Counted from the first letter of the stretch, positions 1-7,540 are shown. The stretch is DNA of 64,000 nt from Simplicispira suum (GCF_003008595.1 NZ_CP027669.1:1674001-1738000); one strand, 5' to 3'. Numbers and translations: made by a program. Notes: a model not told the origin generated them from the sequence alone.

Positions 1-60
1 TTGCACAGCATCCATTGCGAGTGCGCGGATCGCATTCGCCATTTGTTCAGAGTTGGCCAT
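1..60 (-). CDS. tkt: Transketolase, N-terminal fragment (cut by window start)
   Basis: Reading the minus strand from position 60 gives MANSEQMANAIRALAM followed by DAVQ, the standard N-terminus of betaproteobacterial transketolase, a thiamine-diphosphate enzyme of the pentose phosphate pathway. Only 20 codons are inside the window and the rest lies before position 1. An in-frame ATG nine codons further upstream (position 87 on the minus strand) could add MTVLTGPAP, but the conserved start is the one chosen. The gene is divergent from the nucleotidyltransferase that follows, so the roughly 100 bases between them must hold both promoters. Confidence 0.85.
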   Translation of the reverse strand, partial: MANSEQMANAIRALAMDAVQ

Positions 61-168
61 CGGGGCGGGTCCGGTCAGGACGGTCATGAGGGGAAACCCC
101 AGATTTTAACGGTGTGCCTTGAACCGCTTCTCCACAGCGGCATCGGCACCGCCGCACGATGCACTAGA

Positions 169-1008
169 GTGCCAAGCGTGACCCTCCCTGTGCCCCCCTC
201 AAGTCCCCTCCCTGCTGGTTCGGCGGCTTCGCGCCACCAAGACGCAGAGCAGGCCCCCGCACTGCTGCTGGCCGCCGGCCGTGGGGAGCGCATGCGGCCG
301 CTGACCGACCACACGCCCAAGCCCCTGCTGCAAGTGCACGGCCGCCCGTTGCTGGCCTGGCATTTGCACGCGCTGGCGCACGCCGGCGTGCCGCGCGTGG
401 TGATCAACACCGCCTGGCTGGGCGAGCAGATTACCGAGCATTTTGGAAGCTTTTTTGGCCTCCAGCGCACGACTGATAAGCGCGAGCAGCTATCAATTTC
501 ATACTCCAACGAAGGCCTCGACTTTGGCGGCGCGCTGGAGACAGCGGGCGGCATTGCACGCGCCCTGCCGCTGCTGGACTCGGACGTGTTCTGGCTGGCG
601 GCGGGCGATGTGTTCATGCCGGCTTTTGGCTTCGCCGCGGCAGCCGTGCGCGCCTTTCGCCACAGCGGCGCGCTGGCGCGCCTGTGGCTGGTGCCCAACC
701 CGCCGCAGCACCCGCGCGGCGATTTTGGCCTCTCGGACGCCGGCCTGGCGCTGAACCTGCAGGAGGCCGACCCACGGCCCCGCTACACCTACAGCACCGT
801 CGCCCTGCTGCACCGCGATCTGTTTGCCCCGCCCTGGTGCGATATTGCGCCCGGCAACCCGCAAGGGGTACGCGCGGCACTGGCACCGCTGCTGCGCCGG
901 GCGATGGACAATGGCCGCGTGCAGGCCGAACTTCACACTGGCCGCTGGGTCGATGTGGGTACGCCGCAGCGCCTGGTCGACCTCAACGCCGAAACCTTGT
1001 CACCATGA
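169..1008 (+). CDS. murU: MurU-like nucleotidyltransferase (N-acetylmuramate-1-phosphate uridylyltransferase family)
   Basis: The nucleotidyltransferase signature LLLAAGRGERMRPLTD with TPKPLL is at about residues 33-54, followed by HGRPLLAWH, a GGALETAGGI loop and the GDVF metal-binding region, which is the MurU/RmlA-like sugar-phosphate nucleotidyltransferase pattern. MurU makes UDP-MurNAc in the peptidoglycan recycling route of Pseudomonas and relatives; that role here is inferred. The catalytic loop precedes the first in-frame ATG, so the start must be a GTG at 169, 178 or 190; 169 is a guess and no good ribosome site is visible. Residues about 95-113 are encoded by a dispersed palindromic repeat inserted in frame (451-506), which lengthens a loop compared with the family. 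The stop overlaps the next gene's start (ATGA at 1005-1008). The usual partner kinase amgK is not adjacent. Confidence 0.75.
   Translation: MPSVTLPVPPSSPLPAGSAASRHQDAEQAPALLLAAGRGERMRPLTDHTPKPLLQVHGRPLLAWHLHALAHAGVPRVVINTAWLGEQITEHFGSFFGLQRTTDKREQLSISYSNEGLDFGGALETAGGIARALPLLDSDVFWLAAGDVFMPAFGFAAAAVRAFRHSGALARLWLVPNPPQHPRGDFGLSDAGLALNLQEADPRPRYTYSTVALLHRDLFAPPWCDIAPGNPQGVRAALAPLLRRAMDNGRVQAELHTGRWVDVGTPQRLVDLNAETLSP
451..506 (+). repeat. Dispersed palindromic repeat, copy 1 (inside murU, in frame)
   Basis: The copy reads GGCCTCCAGCGC, then GATAAGCGCGAGCAGCTATC, matching the other copies in this window. It is translated as GLQRTTDKREQL within murU without breaking the frame. The hairpin is partly degraded, because the left arm after AGCGC has diverged. 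Confidence 0.75.
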
Positions 1009-2414
1009 CCCTCACCCCGCCCCTCTCTTTGTATGCCGAGCGCCGCGCGCGCCTGGCGGCCCAGCTTGGCCCTGGCGGCATCGCCATCGTGCCGACCGCA
1101 CCCGAACGCCAGCGCAACCGCGACAGCGACTTCCCGTACCGGCACGACAGCTACTTCTATTACCTCACGGGCTTTGCCGAACCCCATGCCTGGCTGGTGC
1201 TGACCGCTGAGGGCCAGAGCACCCTGCTGTGCCAGCCCAAGGATCTGGAGCGCGAAATCTGGGACGGCTACCGCCTGGGCCCCGACGCCGCCGTGGCCGC
1301 ACTGGGGGTCGACGCGGCGCTGCCCGTGGGCGAGCTCGACGCGCGCCTGCCCCGCTTGCTGGAAAACCGCGAACGCGTCTGGTTCCCCTTTGCCACGCAC
1401 GACGGCCTGGCCGCGCGCGTCGAAGGCTGGCTGGCCAAGGTGCGCGAGCGCGTGCGCTACGGCGCGCTGTGCCCGCAGCAGCAAGGCGACCTGTGCGCGC
1501 TGCTGGACGAAATGCGCTTGGTGAAGGACGCGCACGAAATCGCCCTGATGCGGGGCGCCGGCGCCATCAGCGCACGTGCCCATATTCGCGCCATGCAGCG
1601 CTCGGCACGCATGCTGGCGGCGGGCGAAGACCTGCGCGAATTCCACCTCGAAGCCGAACTGCTGCACGAGTTCCGCCAAAGCGGCGCCGAAGCACCCGCC
1701 TATGGCTCCATCGTCGCCGCCGGCGCCAACGCCTGCGTGCTGCACTACCGCGCCGACCGCGCGCAGGTGCGCAGCGGCGACCTGGTGCTGATCGACGCGG
1801 CCTGCGAACTGCACGGCTATGCGAGCGACATCACACGCACCTTCCCCGCCAACGGCAAGTTCACTGGTCCCCAGCGCGCGCTCTACGACGTGGTGCTGGC
1901 CAGCCAGGAAGCCGCCATTGCCGCCACCCGGCCCGGCGCGCGCTTTACCGACCCGCACGACGCGGCGGTGTTGGTGCTGGCGCAGGGCCTGCTCGACCTG
2001 GGCTTGCTCGACAAAGCCCAGCACGCCAGCGCGCAGGACGTGGTGGCAACCCGTGCTTACTTCCCTTTCTACATGCACCGCACCGGCCACTGGATCGGCA
2101 TGGACGTGCACGACTGCGGCAGCTACGTCGAGCCTGCCGAACAAGGCCAGACCAGCGAGCGGCGCGATCCCCTGTCGGGCGAGCTCATCGTCGACCGGCC
2201 CAGCCGCATCCTGCGCGCCGGCATGGCGCTGACCATCGAGCCCGGTCTCTACATCCGGCCCGCCCCCGACGTGCCCGAGGCCTTCCACCACCTGGGCGTA
2301 CGCATCGAAGACGACGCCATCGTGACCGACGCCGGCTGCGAGCTGCTCACGCGCGGGGTGCCGGTGGCGGCCGAGGCGATTGAAGCGTTGATGGAAGAGG
2401 CTGCGTCTCGCTGA
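1005..2414 (+). CDS. pepP: Xaa-Pro aminopeptidase (M24B family)
   Basis: A 469-residue protein with the creatinase-like N-terminal domain (RNRDSDFPYRHDSYFYYLTG near residues 35-55) and the C-terminal pita-bread metallopeptidase domain. Metal ligands of the M24 family are visible: Asp in LIDAACELHGYASDITRTF (two Asp, about residues 263-275), His in HRTGHWIGMDVHD, Glu in TIEPGLYIRP and Glu in GVRIEDDAIV. It removes N-terminal residues that precede proline and works in the cytoplasm. The start was chosen because ATG at 1005 overlaps the murU stop and matches the usual N-terminus; upstream sequence in the same frame is a murU shadow. Length is close to that of other PepP proteins. Confidence 0.92.
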   Translation: MTLTPPLSLYAERRARLAAQLGPGGIAIVPTAPERQRNRDSDFPYRHDSYFYYLTGFAEPHAWLVLTAEGQSTLLCQPKDLEREIWDGYRLGPDAAVAALGVDAALPVGELDARLPRLLENRERVWFPFATHDGLAARVEGWLAKVRERVRYGALCPQQQGDLCALLDEMRLVKDAHEIALMRGAGAISARAHIRAMQRSARMLAAGEDLREFHLEAELLHEFRQSGAEAPAYGSIVAAGANACVLHYRADRAQVRSGDLVLIDAACELHGYASDITRTFPANGKFTGPQRALYDVVLASQEAAIAATRPGARFTDPHDAAVLVLAQGLLDLGLLDKAQHASAQDVVATRAYFPFYMHRTGHWIGMDVHDCGSYVEPAEQGQTSERRDPLSGELIVDRPSRILRAGMALTIEPGLYIRPAPDVPEAFHHLGVRIEDDAIVTDAGCELLTRGVPVAAEAIEALMEEAASR

Positions 2415-2419
2415 GGCCA

Positions 2420-2453
2420 CAAAAAAACCCCGCTGCGGCCAGGCCGAGCGGGG
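2420..2453 (-). terminator. Rho-independent terminator for the minus-strand genes at 2532-3351
   Basis: CCCCGCT and AGCGGGG arms (2428-2434 and 2447-2453) enclose a GC-rich loop, with seven A residues at 2421-2427 that read as a U-run on the minus strand. It lies 79 bases past the stop of the CX10C-repeat gene. It also sits six bases after the pepP stop and may weakly stop plus-strand transcription, although there is no T-run on that side. Confidence 0.8.
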
Positions 2454-2531
2454 TGTGGAAGGGGACAGGCGGGCCCGCTGTGGGGCCCGGCGCCGTCCCT
2501 GGGGAGGGATTCCTTTGTTCAGGCGGGCAAA

Positions 2532-3110
2532 TTACATGCCGTACTTGCGCTTGGCGTCGGCCACGCAGCTGTCCTGCTCTGCGCCCTTGAGCGCGTCGCA
2601 GCGTTCCTTGGCGGCCTTGTAGTCGGCTTCGTTCTTTTCGTGTGCAGCGTCTTGCTTGGCTTCGGCCACGTCGGCGCGTTTTTCGCTCATGTTGTCGGCG
2701 GGCTTGGCTTCGGCGCGCGCCACCTTGGCGTTTTCAAGCGCGCGCACGTGGGCAGCCTTGGCGTCCTTCTTGCAGACGTCCTTGGCGTTGCCAGCGGCGT
2801 CGTCGCACTTTTCCTTGGCGACTTCGTAGTTGGCATCGGCGCGCGCCTTGGCTACCTTGTAGGCCGACTTGTCGCTGGGCTTGTACTGGGCTTCGAGTTC
2901 GGCCTTGGCAATGTCTTCGGTGCCCTTGGCTTCCTTCATGCAGACGTCCTTGGCGTTGTCCTTGAGGACGTCGCACTTTTCCTTGGCCATTTTGTAGTTG
3001 GCCGAAATGCGGTCCTTGGCAGCCGAGTGTTCGGCCTTGTCCATGGCCATGCCGGTGGTGGCTACCAGGCCGGTAAGCGCCAGGGCGATGAGGTTGCGGG
3101 TGAAGTTCAT
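2532..3110 (-). CDS. Periplasmic protein with three CX10C repeats, function unknown
   Basis: A 192-residue protein with a signal peptide (MNFTRNLIALALTGLVATTG, cleavage near MAMA/D). After it come three related units: NYKMAKEKCDVL..DVC, NYEVAKEKCDDA..DVC and DYKAAKERCDAL..DSC. Each has two cysteines with exactly ten residues between them (C46/C57, C102/C113, C171/C182). Spacers are Lys/Ala/Glu-rich and almost certainly helical, so each unit looks like a short helical segment with a possible disulfide. I do not recognise an enzyme family; small secreted Lys/Ala-rich proteins of this kind are usually annotated hypothetical. It lies 22 bases after a CsbD-like gene on the same strand, and that pairing suggests a stress role by inference only. 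Confidence 0.7.
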   Translation of the reverse strand: MNFTRNLIALALTGLVATTGMAMDKAEHSAAKDRISANYKMAKEKCDVLKDNAKDVCMKEAKGTEDIAKAELEAQYKPSDKSAYKVAKARADANYEVAKEKCDDAAGNAKDVCKKDAKAAHVRALENAKVARAEAKPADNMSEKRADVAEAKQDAAHEKNEADYKAAKERCDALKGAEQDSCVADAKRKYGM

Positions 3111-3132
3111 GGTATTTCCTCGGCTTTCTGGC

Positions 3133-3351
3133 TTAGTCGTTGAAGCGGAAATCGGGGTTGCGGGTATGCCAGTCTTTCAACTGCTTCTCCGCCGCGTCCC
3201 TGGCCAGGCCTTCGCGCTCCTGGAGCTTGCCGATGAACTGCTCGCGCTTGCCATCGATGACGTCCAGATCGTCGTTGGTCAGCTTGCCCCACTGCTCCTG
3301 TACCTTGCCGGTGAATTGCTTCCAGTTGCCCTTGATGCGGTCTTCGTTCAT
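3133..3351 (-). CDS. CsbD-like stress protein
   Basis: A 72-residue protein beginning MNEDRIKGNWKQFTGKVQEQ, followed by WGKLTNDDLDVIDGKREQFIGKLQE, which is the CsbD family pattern (E. coli YjbJ, Bacillus CsbD). These are abundant small cytoplasmic proteins induced in general stress or stationary phase; their biochemical role is unclear. The length is typical. It is transcribed toward the CX10C-repeat gene with a 22-base gap, so the two are probably cotranscribed. The roughly 216 bases upstream (3352-3567) hold no gene I can support and presumably carry its promoter. Confidence 0.88.
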   Translation of the reverse strand: MNEDRIKGNWKQFTGKVQEQWGKLTNDDLDVIDGKREQFIGKLQEREGLARDAAEKQLKDWHTRNPDFRFND

Positions 3352-3567
3352 GTCGTGTTCCTCTTCGTGTCACGGATCAGGCCTTTCGCCGGAAGCGGCG
3401 AAAACCAATGCCTGACTCGATGGGCTCACTGTAGAAACGTGTCGCCTGGCACGGCGTAGTCGGCCGGCGGTCGGCGCTGTCAGACGAAGTCGCGCCGCGC
3501 AGTCGGCGGCAAAAGCGGTGCGCTGCGGAGCGTGCGAGGCGCTCCGGGTACCGTCTGGCGAGCGCGC

Positions 3568-4242
3568 TCAGGGCGCCGTGCGGTCCACCCAGGCGGACAG
3601 CTCGCGCGCCGCCTGGCGTGCCGCCTGCGCCAAGGCAGCGGCGCCGCCCGCCGCATCGGCGCTGGGGGCGCTCTGGTGCGCTTCGAAGACGCGCTGGGCG
3701 CGCAGGCGCTCGCCCTGGGGTGTGGGTTCAGCGAGCGTGGCGCGCAGGCGCAGCACGCCCTCGCTTTGGCTGGGCGCGCTGAAGACCTGGCTGAATTCCT
3801 CCAGCTCGATGCGCAGCACCAGCAGACTGCCGTTGCCTTCGCGCGCGGCTTCGCGTGCGGCGCGCAAACCCAGCACGGCGCGCTCTGCGCCGAGTTCGCC
3901 GGCCACGCTTTGTTGCACCAGCCGGCCTGGCGGCTGGCTCCAGCGGGCACGCTGGTAGGCGCGCAGTTGCCGGGCGTCGTCATAGCCCAGGCGGTAGTGC
4001 AGGGCGGTGCTGCCCTCTGGCAGGCCGGGGCTCTCGACATCGGCCAGCACCAGCGGCGCGCGCTGCGGCGCTGTTGCCGCGCCCTGCGCTGGCGCCCGGC
4101 TCGCACCTGGGCCAAAGTCGTACACCACGGGGGGCACCGGCGGCGCTGGCAAGGCCGAGCATGCAGCCAAAAAAGTCAAGCAAAAAATGGCTCCAACGCT
4201 TATCCGTAGGGCGCTAACAGCTATATTTTTCATAGTATTCAT
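3568..4242 (-). CDS. ABC-type transport auxiliary lipoprotein of an Mla/MCE system
   Basis: A 224-residue lipoprotein with signal peptide MNTMKNIAVSALRISVGAIF and lipobox LAAC (Cys28). The rest fits the ABC_trans_aux family (PqiC-like): YDFGP near the start, repeated hydrophobic strands, LHYRLGYDDARQLRAYQRARW, and a C-terminal helical AAALAQAARQAARELSAW. Such lipoproteins are partners of MCE transporters and sit on the outer membrane facing the periplasm. It is the last gene of the four-gene operon, seven bases after the MCE gene. The signal peptide is encoded by a copy of the dispersed repeat (4181-4238), described separately. Confidence 0.8.
   Translation of the reverse strand: MNTMKNIAVSALRISVGAIFCLTFLAACSALPAPPVPPVVYDFGPGASRAPAQGAATAPQRAPLVLADVESPGLPEGSTALHYRLGYDDARQLRAYQRARWSQPPGRLVQQSVAGELGAERAVLGLRAAREAAREGNGSLLVLRIELEEFSQVFSAPSQSEGVLRLRATLAEPTPQGERLRAQRVFEAHQSAPSADAAGGAAALAQAARQAARELSAWVDRTAP
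4181..4238 (+). repeat. Dispersed palindromic repeat, copy 2 (encodes a lipoprotein signal peptide on the minus strand)
   Basis: The plus strand reads AAAAAATGGCTCCAACGCTT, then ATCCGTAGGGCGCTAACAGC, then TATATTTTTCATAGTA, aligning base for base with the other copies. On the minus strand this becomes the start region and hydrophobic core of the lipoprotein signal peptide. Confidence 0.75.
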
Positions 4243-4249
4243 GGTGCAC

Positions 4250-5230
4250 TCACTGCGGGTTGCGGGCCGGGGCTACAAAACCCGGTTCACCCGGCCCAGG
4301 GCGGGCCGGGCCGGATCCATAGATGAAGCCCTGGGGGTTGGCGCTGACGTCGGCGGCCGTGCGGGTGATCTGGCGCGCTGCGCGGCCCGTGTCGTCGGCA
4401 GCGCGCTCCAGGCTGGGCAGTGTGCTGGCCTTGAGCCGGTCGGCCGCCTGCGAGAAGGTTTGCGCCCCGCGCGCGGCCTGCTCGATGGGCCCGCCGGGGG
4501 CGTTGAGGCGCTGCGCGGTCTGGCCGAAGGTATCGGCCATCACCGAAACCTGGTCGCCCGCCTTCTTCAGCGACTGCACCGCGCCGCTGGCGTCCTTGGC
4601 GAGTGCGGGCAGCGCGGCCAGGGCGGGGTCGAGGCGCTCGGTCACGCTGCGGTCGATCCGCCGCGCGAGCACATCGAGGCTGGACGCCGCATTGCCGATA
4701 TTCATCAGTGCTTGCGAGAAGCGCTTTTGGTTGTCGTCGGCGAGCAATTGGTTGATCCGTTTGCTCGCTTCCTGCACCTGACCCAGGATCACCGGTCCTT
4801 GCTCGGAGAGTTGGGCAAAGGGGGACGAGTGCAGTGGCAAACGAGGCAGACCGCTCGGCCCAGGGGGCAAGGGCGGGTGGGCCTTGCCAGCGTCGTCAAG
4901 CAGGATGTACGACAAGCCCGTAACGCCCTGGTAGCCCAACGTGGCAAAGGTGGTGGGGGTGATGGGTGCGTCGTCGTCCACGGCGATACGGATCAGCACG
5001 TTGCCGCTGACCTGTGGGTCAAAACCGATGTGCGTGACCTTGCCCACCGCCACGCCCTTGTAGCGCACGGCGGCCTGGGGCTGCAGGCCGCTGACGCCGT
5101 CGCGCGTGGTCAACTCGTAGGCGACGTAGTCGCCGTTGTCGCGGGTAAGCCACATGGCCAGCGCCACCACCATGGCGCTGACCGCCAGCACGAACAACCC
5201 GGCGGCGAGCGCGTGGGATTTGTTTTCCAT
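4250..5230 (-). CDS. MCE-domain substrate-binding protein (MlaD/PqiB-like)
   Basis: A 326-residue protein with one N-terminal membrane helix (about residues 8-28) and a single MCE domain (about 38-118: GVSGLQPQAAVRYKGVAVGK, GLSYILLDD). A long helical C-terminal region follows, including FAQLSEQGPVILGQVQEASK, and a Gly/Pro-rich tail. MCE proteins form hexameric rings or tubes that move phospholipids between the inner and outer membranes. Its ATG overlaps the stop of the upstream ATPase gene (TGATG). The tail is longer than that of E. coli MlaD, fitting the family whose periplasmic helices extend to a partner lipoprotein. Confidence 0.88.
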   Translation of the reverse strand: MENKSHALAAGLFVLAVSAMVVALAMWLTRDNGDYVAYELTTRDGVSGLQPQAAVRYKGVAVGKVTHIGFDPQVSGNVLIRIAVDDDAPITPTTFATLGYQGVTGLSYILLDDAGKAHPPLPPGPSGLPRLPLHSSPFAQLSEQGPVILGQVQEASKRINQLLADDNQKRFSQALMNIGNAASSLDVLARRIDRSVTERLDPALAALPALAKDASGAVQSLKKAGDQVSVMADTFGQTAQRLNAPGGPIEQAARGAQTFSQAADRLKASTLPSLERAADDTGRAARQITRTAADVSANPQGFIYGSGPARPGPGEPGFVAPARNPQ

Positions 5231-6051
5231 CAGGTCTCCTTGCCGGCTTGCACCGGCGCCATGGCGCGGCGGCCGCGCTCACCCAGAAAAAATTGCTTCA
5301 CGAAGGGATGCGGGAAATGTGCCACCTCGGTCGGCGTCCCGGTCACGATGACTTTGCGGTCGGCCAGCACGGCCACGCGCGTGGCGAGCGCAAACAAGGT
5401 ATCGAGGTCGTGCGTGACCATCACCATGGTGGTTTCCAATGCGTCGTGCAGTTCGCGCACCAATTCGCAGAATTCATCGGCGCCATTGGGGTCCAGCCCG
5501 GCGGTGGGCTCGTCGAGCAGAAGCAAAGGCGGGTCCATGATGAGCGCACGCGCCAGCGCCACGCGCTTGATCATGCCGCCCGACAGATCGGCCGGCATGC
5601 GCGTGGCGTGCTCGGGTTTGAGCCCGACCATCTGCAGCTTGACCAGTGCCGCATCGCGCACCAGTTCGGCGGGCAGCGTGCCCTGCTCGCGCAGCGCAAA
5701 AGCCACGTTGTCGAGCACGTTGAAGGCGGAAAACAGCGCGCCGTGCTGAAACAGCATGCCCACGCGGCTGGCCGCGCCTTGGCCGCCCATCTCCAACGCC
5801 GGCCGACCCAGCACCGTGACGCTGCCCCGCGCGGGGTGCAGCAGGCCCAGCATCTGGCGCAGCAACACCGTTTTCCCGGTGCCCGAGCCGCCCACCAGCG
5901 CCAGAATCTCGCCGCGCTGCACCGTGAGCGACAGATCCTGGTGCACGGTATAGGCCTCCGCGCCCTTGCCAAAGGTGGTCTGCAGACCTTCGATGCGCAC
6001 CACGGGCTCAGCGCGGGAGGCGGCAGCTGGGACGTTGGACAAGTCCGCCAT
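5230..6051 (-). CDS. MlaF-like ABC transporter ATPase
   Basis: A 273-residue ATPase with Walker A GGSGTGKT, signature LSGGMIKRVALARAL, Walker B LLLLDEPTAGLDP and switch His in VTHD. The SGGM-KRV signature is typical of MlaF rather than of importers. The start MADLSNV was chosen because upstream codons lack family similarity. It would energise lipid transport together with the MlaE-like permease encoded upstream. It is separated from the permease gene by an unusual 200-base spacer with strong hairpins, whereas its 3' end is directly coupled to the MCE gene. Confidence 0.9.
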   Translation of the reverse strand: MADLSNVPAAASRAEPVVRIEGLQTTFGKGAEAYTVHQDLSLTVQRGEILALVGGSGTGKTVLLRQMLGLLHPARGSVTVLGRPALEMGGQGAASRVGMLFQHGALFSAFNVLDNVAFALREQGTLPAELVRDAALVKLQMVGLKPEHATRMPADLSGGMIKRVALARALIMDPPLLLLDEPTAGLDPNGADEFCELVRELHDALETTMVMVTHDLDTLFALATRVAVLADRKVIVTGTPTEVAHFPHPFVKQFFLGERGRRAMAPVQAGKET

Positions 6052-6136
6052 CTCAGTTTTCCGTGGCGCGGCGAACCACCCGGATCGCAAGCAACTGGCG
6101 CGGTCCAAGCCAGCGGCTGCCGCGCAAGGGCCGCCA

Positions 6137-6221
6137 CGACATGCAGATGTCGTTTGCACTTCGGGCGCTGGCGGCATCCCCCTTCCCGCATCGCGCAGCA
6201 ATGCGGGAGATGGGGGAATGC
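6137..6221 (-). promoter_or_regulatory. Structured spacer between the Mla-like permease and ATPase genes
   Basis: Two inverted repeats lie in the 200-base gap. One is CGACAT-GCAG-ATGTCG at 6137-6152. The other is a long imperfect hairpin with arms 6174-6191 (GCATCCCCCTTCCCGCAT) and 6201-6221 (ATGCGGG..TGGGGGAATGC) around a nine-base loop. No U-run follows on either strand, so it does not look like an intrinsic terminator. It could be an mRNA processing or stability element inside the operon, or mark a second promoter. Confidence 0.5.
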
Positions 6222-6251
6222 GACAAAGGCGACTCGGGGGGATGCTTCATT

Positions 6252-7376
6252 TCAAAACCCCACACTCTTGAAGGCCACGGCGAAGAGCGCGTCCACGATG
6301 ATGACCACGGTGATCGAGGACACCACCGACGCGGTCGTGCCGGCACCCAGGCTTTGCGTGTTCGGCTTGACCCGGAGCCCCCAGTGGCAGCCCACCAGAG
6401 CAATCAGCGTGCCGAACACCACCGATTTCGAGAGCGCCAGCGTCAGGTTGCCAGTGTTCACCGCGTTGGGCAGTGCTTGCAAAAAATAGGCCGGCGAGAC
6501 GTCCATGGCCGCGTCTGCCGCCAGCATGCCGCCGGTCAGGGCTGCCAGCGTGGTCCATACGCTCAGCAGCGGCATGGCAATGGCGAGAGCCACCGCGCGC
6601 GGCATCACCAGCCGAAACCCCTGAGGAATGCCCATGACGCGCATGGCGTCGAGTTCTTCGGTGACACGCATGACGCCGATCTGCGCCGTGATCGCCGAGC
6701 CCGAGCGCCCGGCCACCAGAATGGCGGCCAGCATGGGGCCGAGTTCGCGAATCAGCGAGATGCCCAGAATGTTGACGATAAACGCCTCGGCGCCAAACTG
6801 GCGCAGTTGCAGGCTCATCAGGTAGGCCAGCACCACGCCGATCAAAAAGCCGACAAGCGCGGTAATCGGCAAGGCGGTCGCGCCCATGCGGTAGAGGTGG
6901 CCCGAGATATCGCGCCAGGGCGCGCGGTGCGGCGCGCGCAGCACGCGCAGGCTGTCGAGCAGCAACTGGCCGATCAGGATCAGCATGCGCTGCAGATGAT
7001 CGACGGCGTGCAGTACCAGCACCCCCAGCGCGTCGATCTGCTGGGCGAACGACCAGGGCTCGGGCGGTGGCGCTTCGGTGGTGAGCGACGCGACGCGCTC
7101 GAGGATGGAGCGCTGCGTGGCGTCGAGCTTCAGGCGCTGGGGCCAGGCGCGGCCCCAATGGTTCCACAGCAGTTGCGCACCAACATGGTCCAGCCAGTCA
7201 AGGCCACTCAGGTCCCAACCCAGCTGGGCCTGCGGCGGTGCGGCGGCCAGTTCGGCACGCAGCGACCGCCAGCGTCTGCGTGCGCCGATGTCGGCCGCAC
7301 CCCAGCGCCCGTGCAGTTGCATGCACGGGCCTTGGGGCGTGTCCTGGCGTGTCAGTCGGGGAGCGGTATCGGGCAT
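6252..7376 (-). CDS. MlaE-like permease with N-terminal STAS-like domain
   Basis: About 374 residues. The N-terminal 100 or so resemble a STAS-like fold (LGWDLSGLDWLDHVGAQLLW). The C-terminal 250 are the MlaE/YrbE permease: ALPITALVGFLIGVVLAYLM, then FIVNILGISLIRELGPMLAA, ILVAGRSGSAITAQIGVMRV, EELDAMRVMGIPQGFRLVMP, all characteristic of the family. In E. coli the STAS domain is a separate protein (MlaB); here it appears fused to the permease. The start at 7376 (MPDTAPRL) was preferred over an upstream one at 7427. It is the first gene of the four-gene lipid-transport set and is divergent from the GMC oxidoreductase gene. Confidence 0.88.
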   Translation of the reverse strand: MPDTAPRLTRQDTPQGPCMQLHGRWGAADIGARRRWRSLRAELAAAPPQAQLGWDLSGLDWLDHVGAQLLWNHWGRAWPQRLKLDATQRSILERVASLTTEAPPPEPWSFAQQIDALGVLVLHAVDHLQRMLILIGQLLLDSLRVLRAPHRAPWRDISGHLYRMGATALPITALVGFLIGVVLAYLMSLQLRQFGAEAFIVNILGISLIRELGPMLAAILVAGRSGSAITAQIGVMRVTEELDAMRVMGIPQGFRLVMPRAVALAIAMPLLSVWTTLAALTGGMLAADAAMDVSPAYFLQALPNAVNTGNLTLALSKSVVFGTLIALVGCHWGLRVKPNTQSLGAGTTASVVSSITVVIIVDALFAVAFKSVGF

Positions 7377-7481
7377 TGCAGGGGCGGAGCGTGGAGCGCG
7401 CGGCGTTGCGCATGCGGGAGGATGCATGGTAGCGGCAGCGGGCGACCGTCAGCAGAACGCCTGCACATACAGAGAAAATCG

Positions 7482-7540
7482 TATCAAAATGGGGCGTTTG
7501 CGCATATGTCGCAAGCCCTGATTGCTATTGAATAAGTAGC
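7482..7540 (+). repeat. Dispersed palindromic repeat, copy 3 (divergent promoter region)
   Basis: A diverged copy: TATCAAAATGGGGCGTTTGC, then GCATATGTCGCAAGC and ATTGCTATTGAATAAGTAGC. It aligns with the family along its length but the hairpin arms have decayed. It lies in the only intergenic space between the divergent permease and GMC oxidoreductase genes, so any promoter there must overlap or flank it. Confidence 0.5.

Noticed and set aside
1..168. Upstream extension of the murU frame to position 1
   Set aside because: It runs antisense to the transketolase start and has no nucleotidyltransferase similarity.
2734..2976. Tandem DNA similarity in the CX10C gene as a CRISPR-like or VNTR array
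   Set aside because: The units are protein-level repeats with variable spacing, not short identical repeats with spacers.
4007..5749. A 580-codon plus-strand open frame opposite the MCE and ATPase genes
   Set aside because: No family similarity, and the minus-strand genes explain the region fully.
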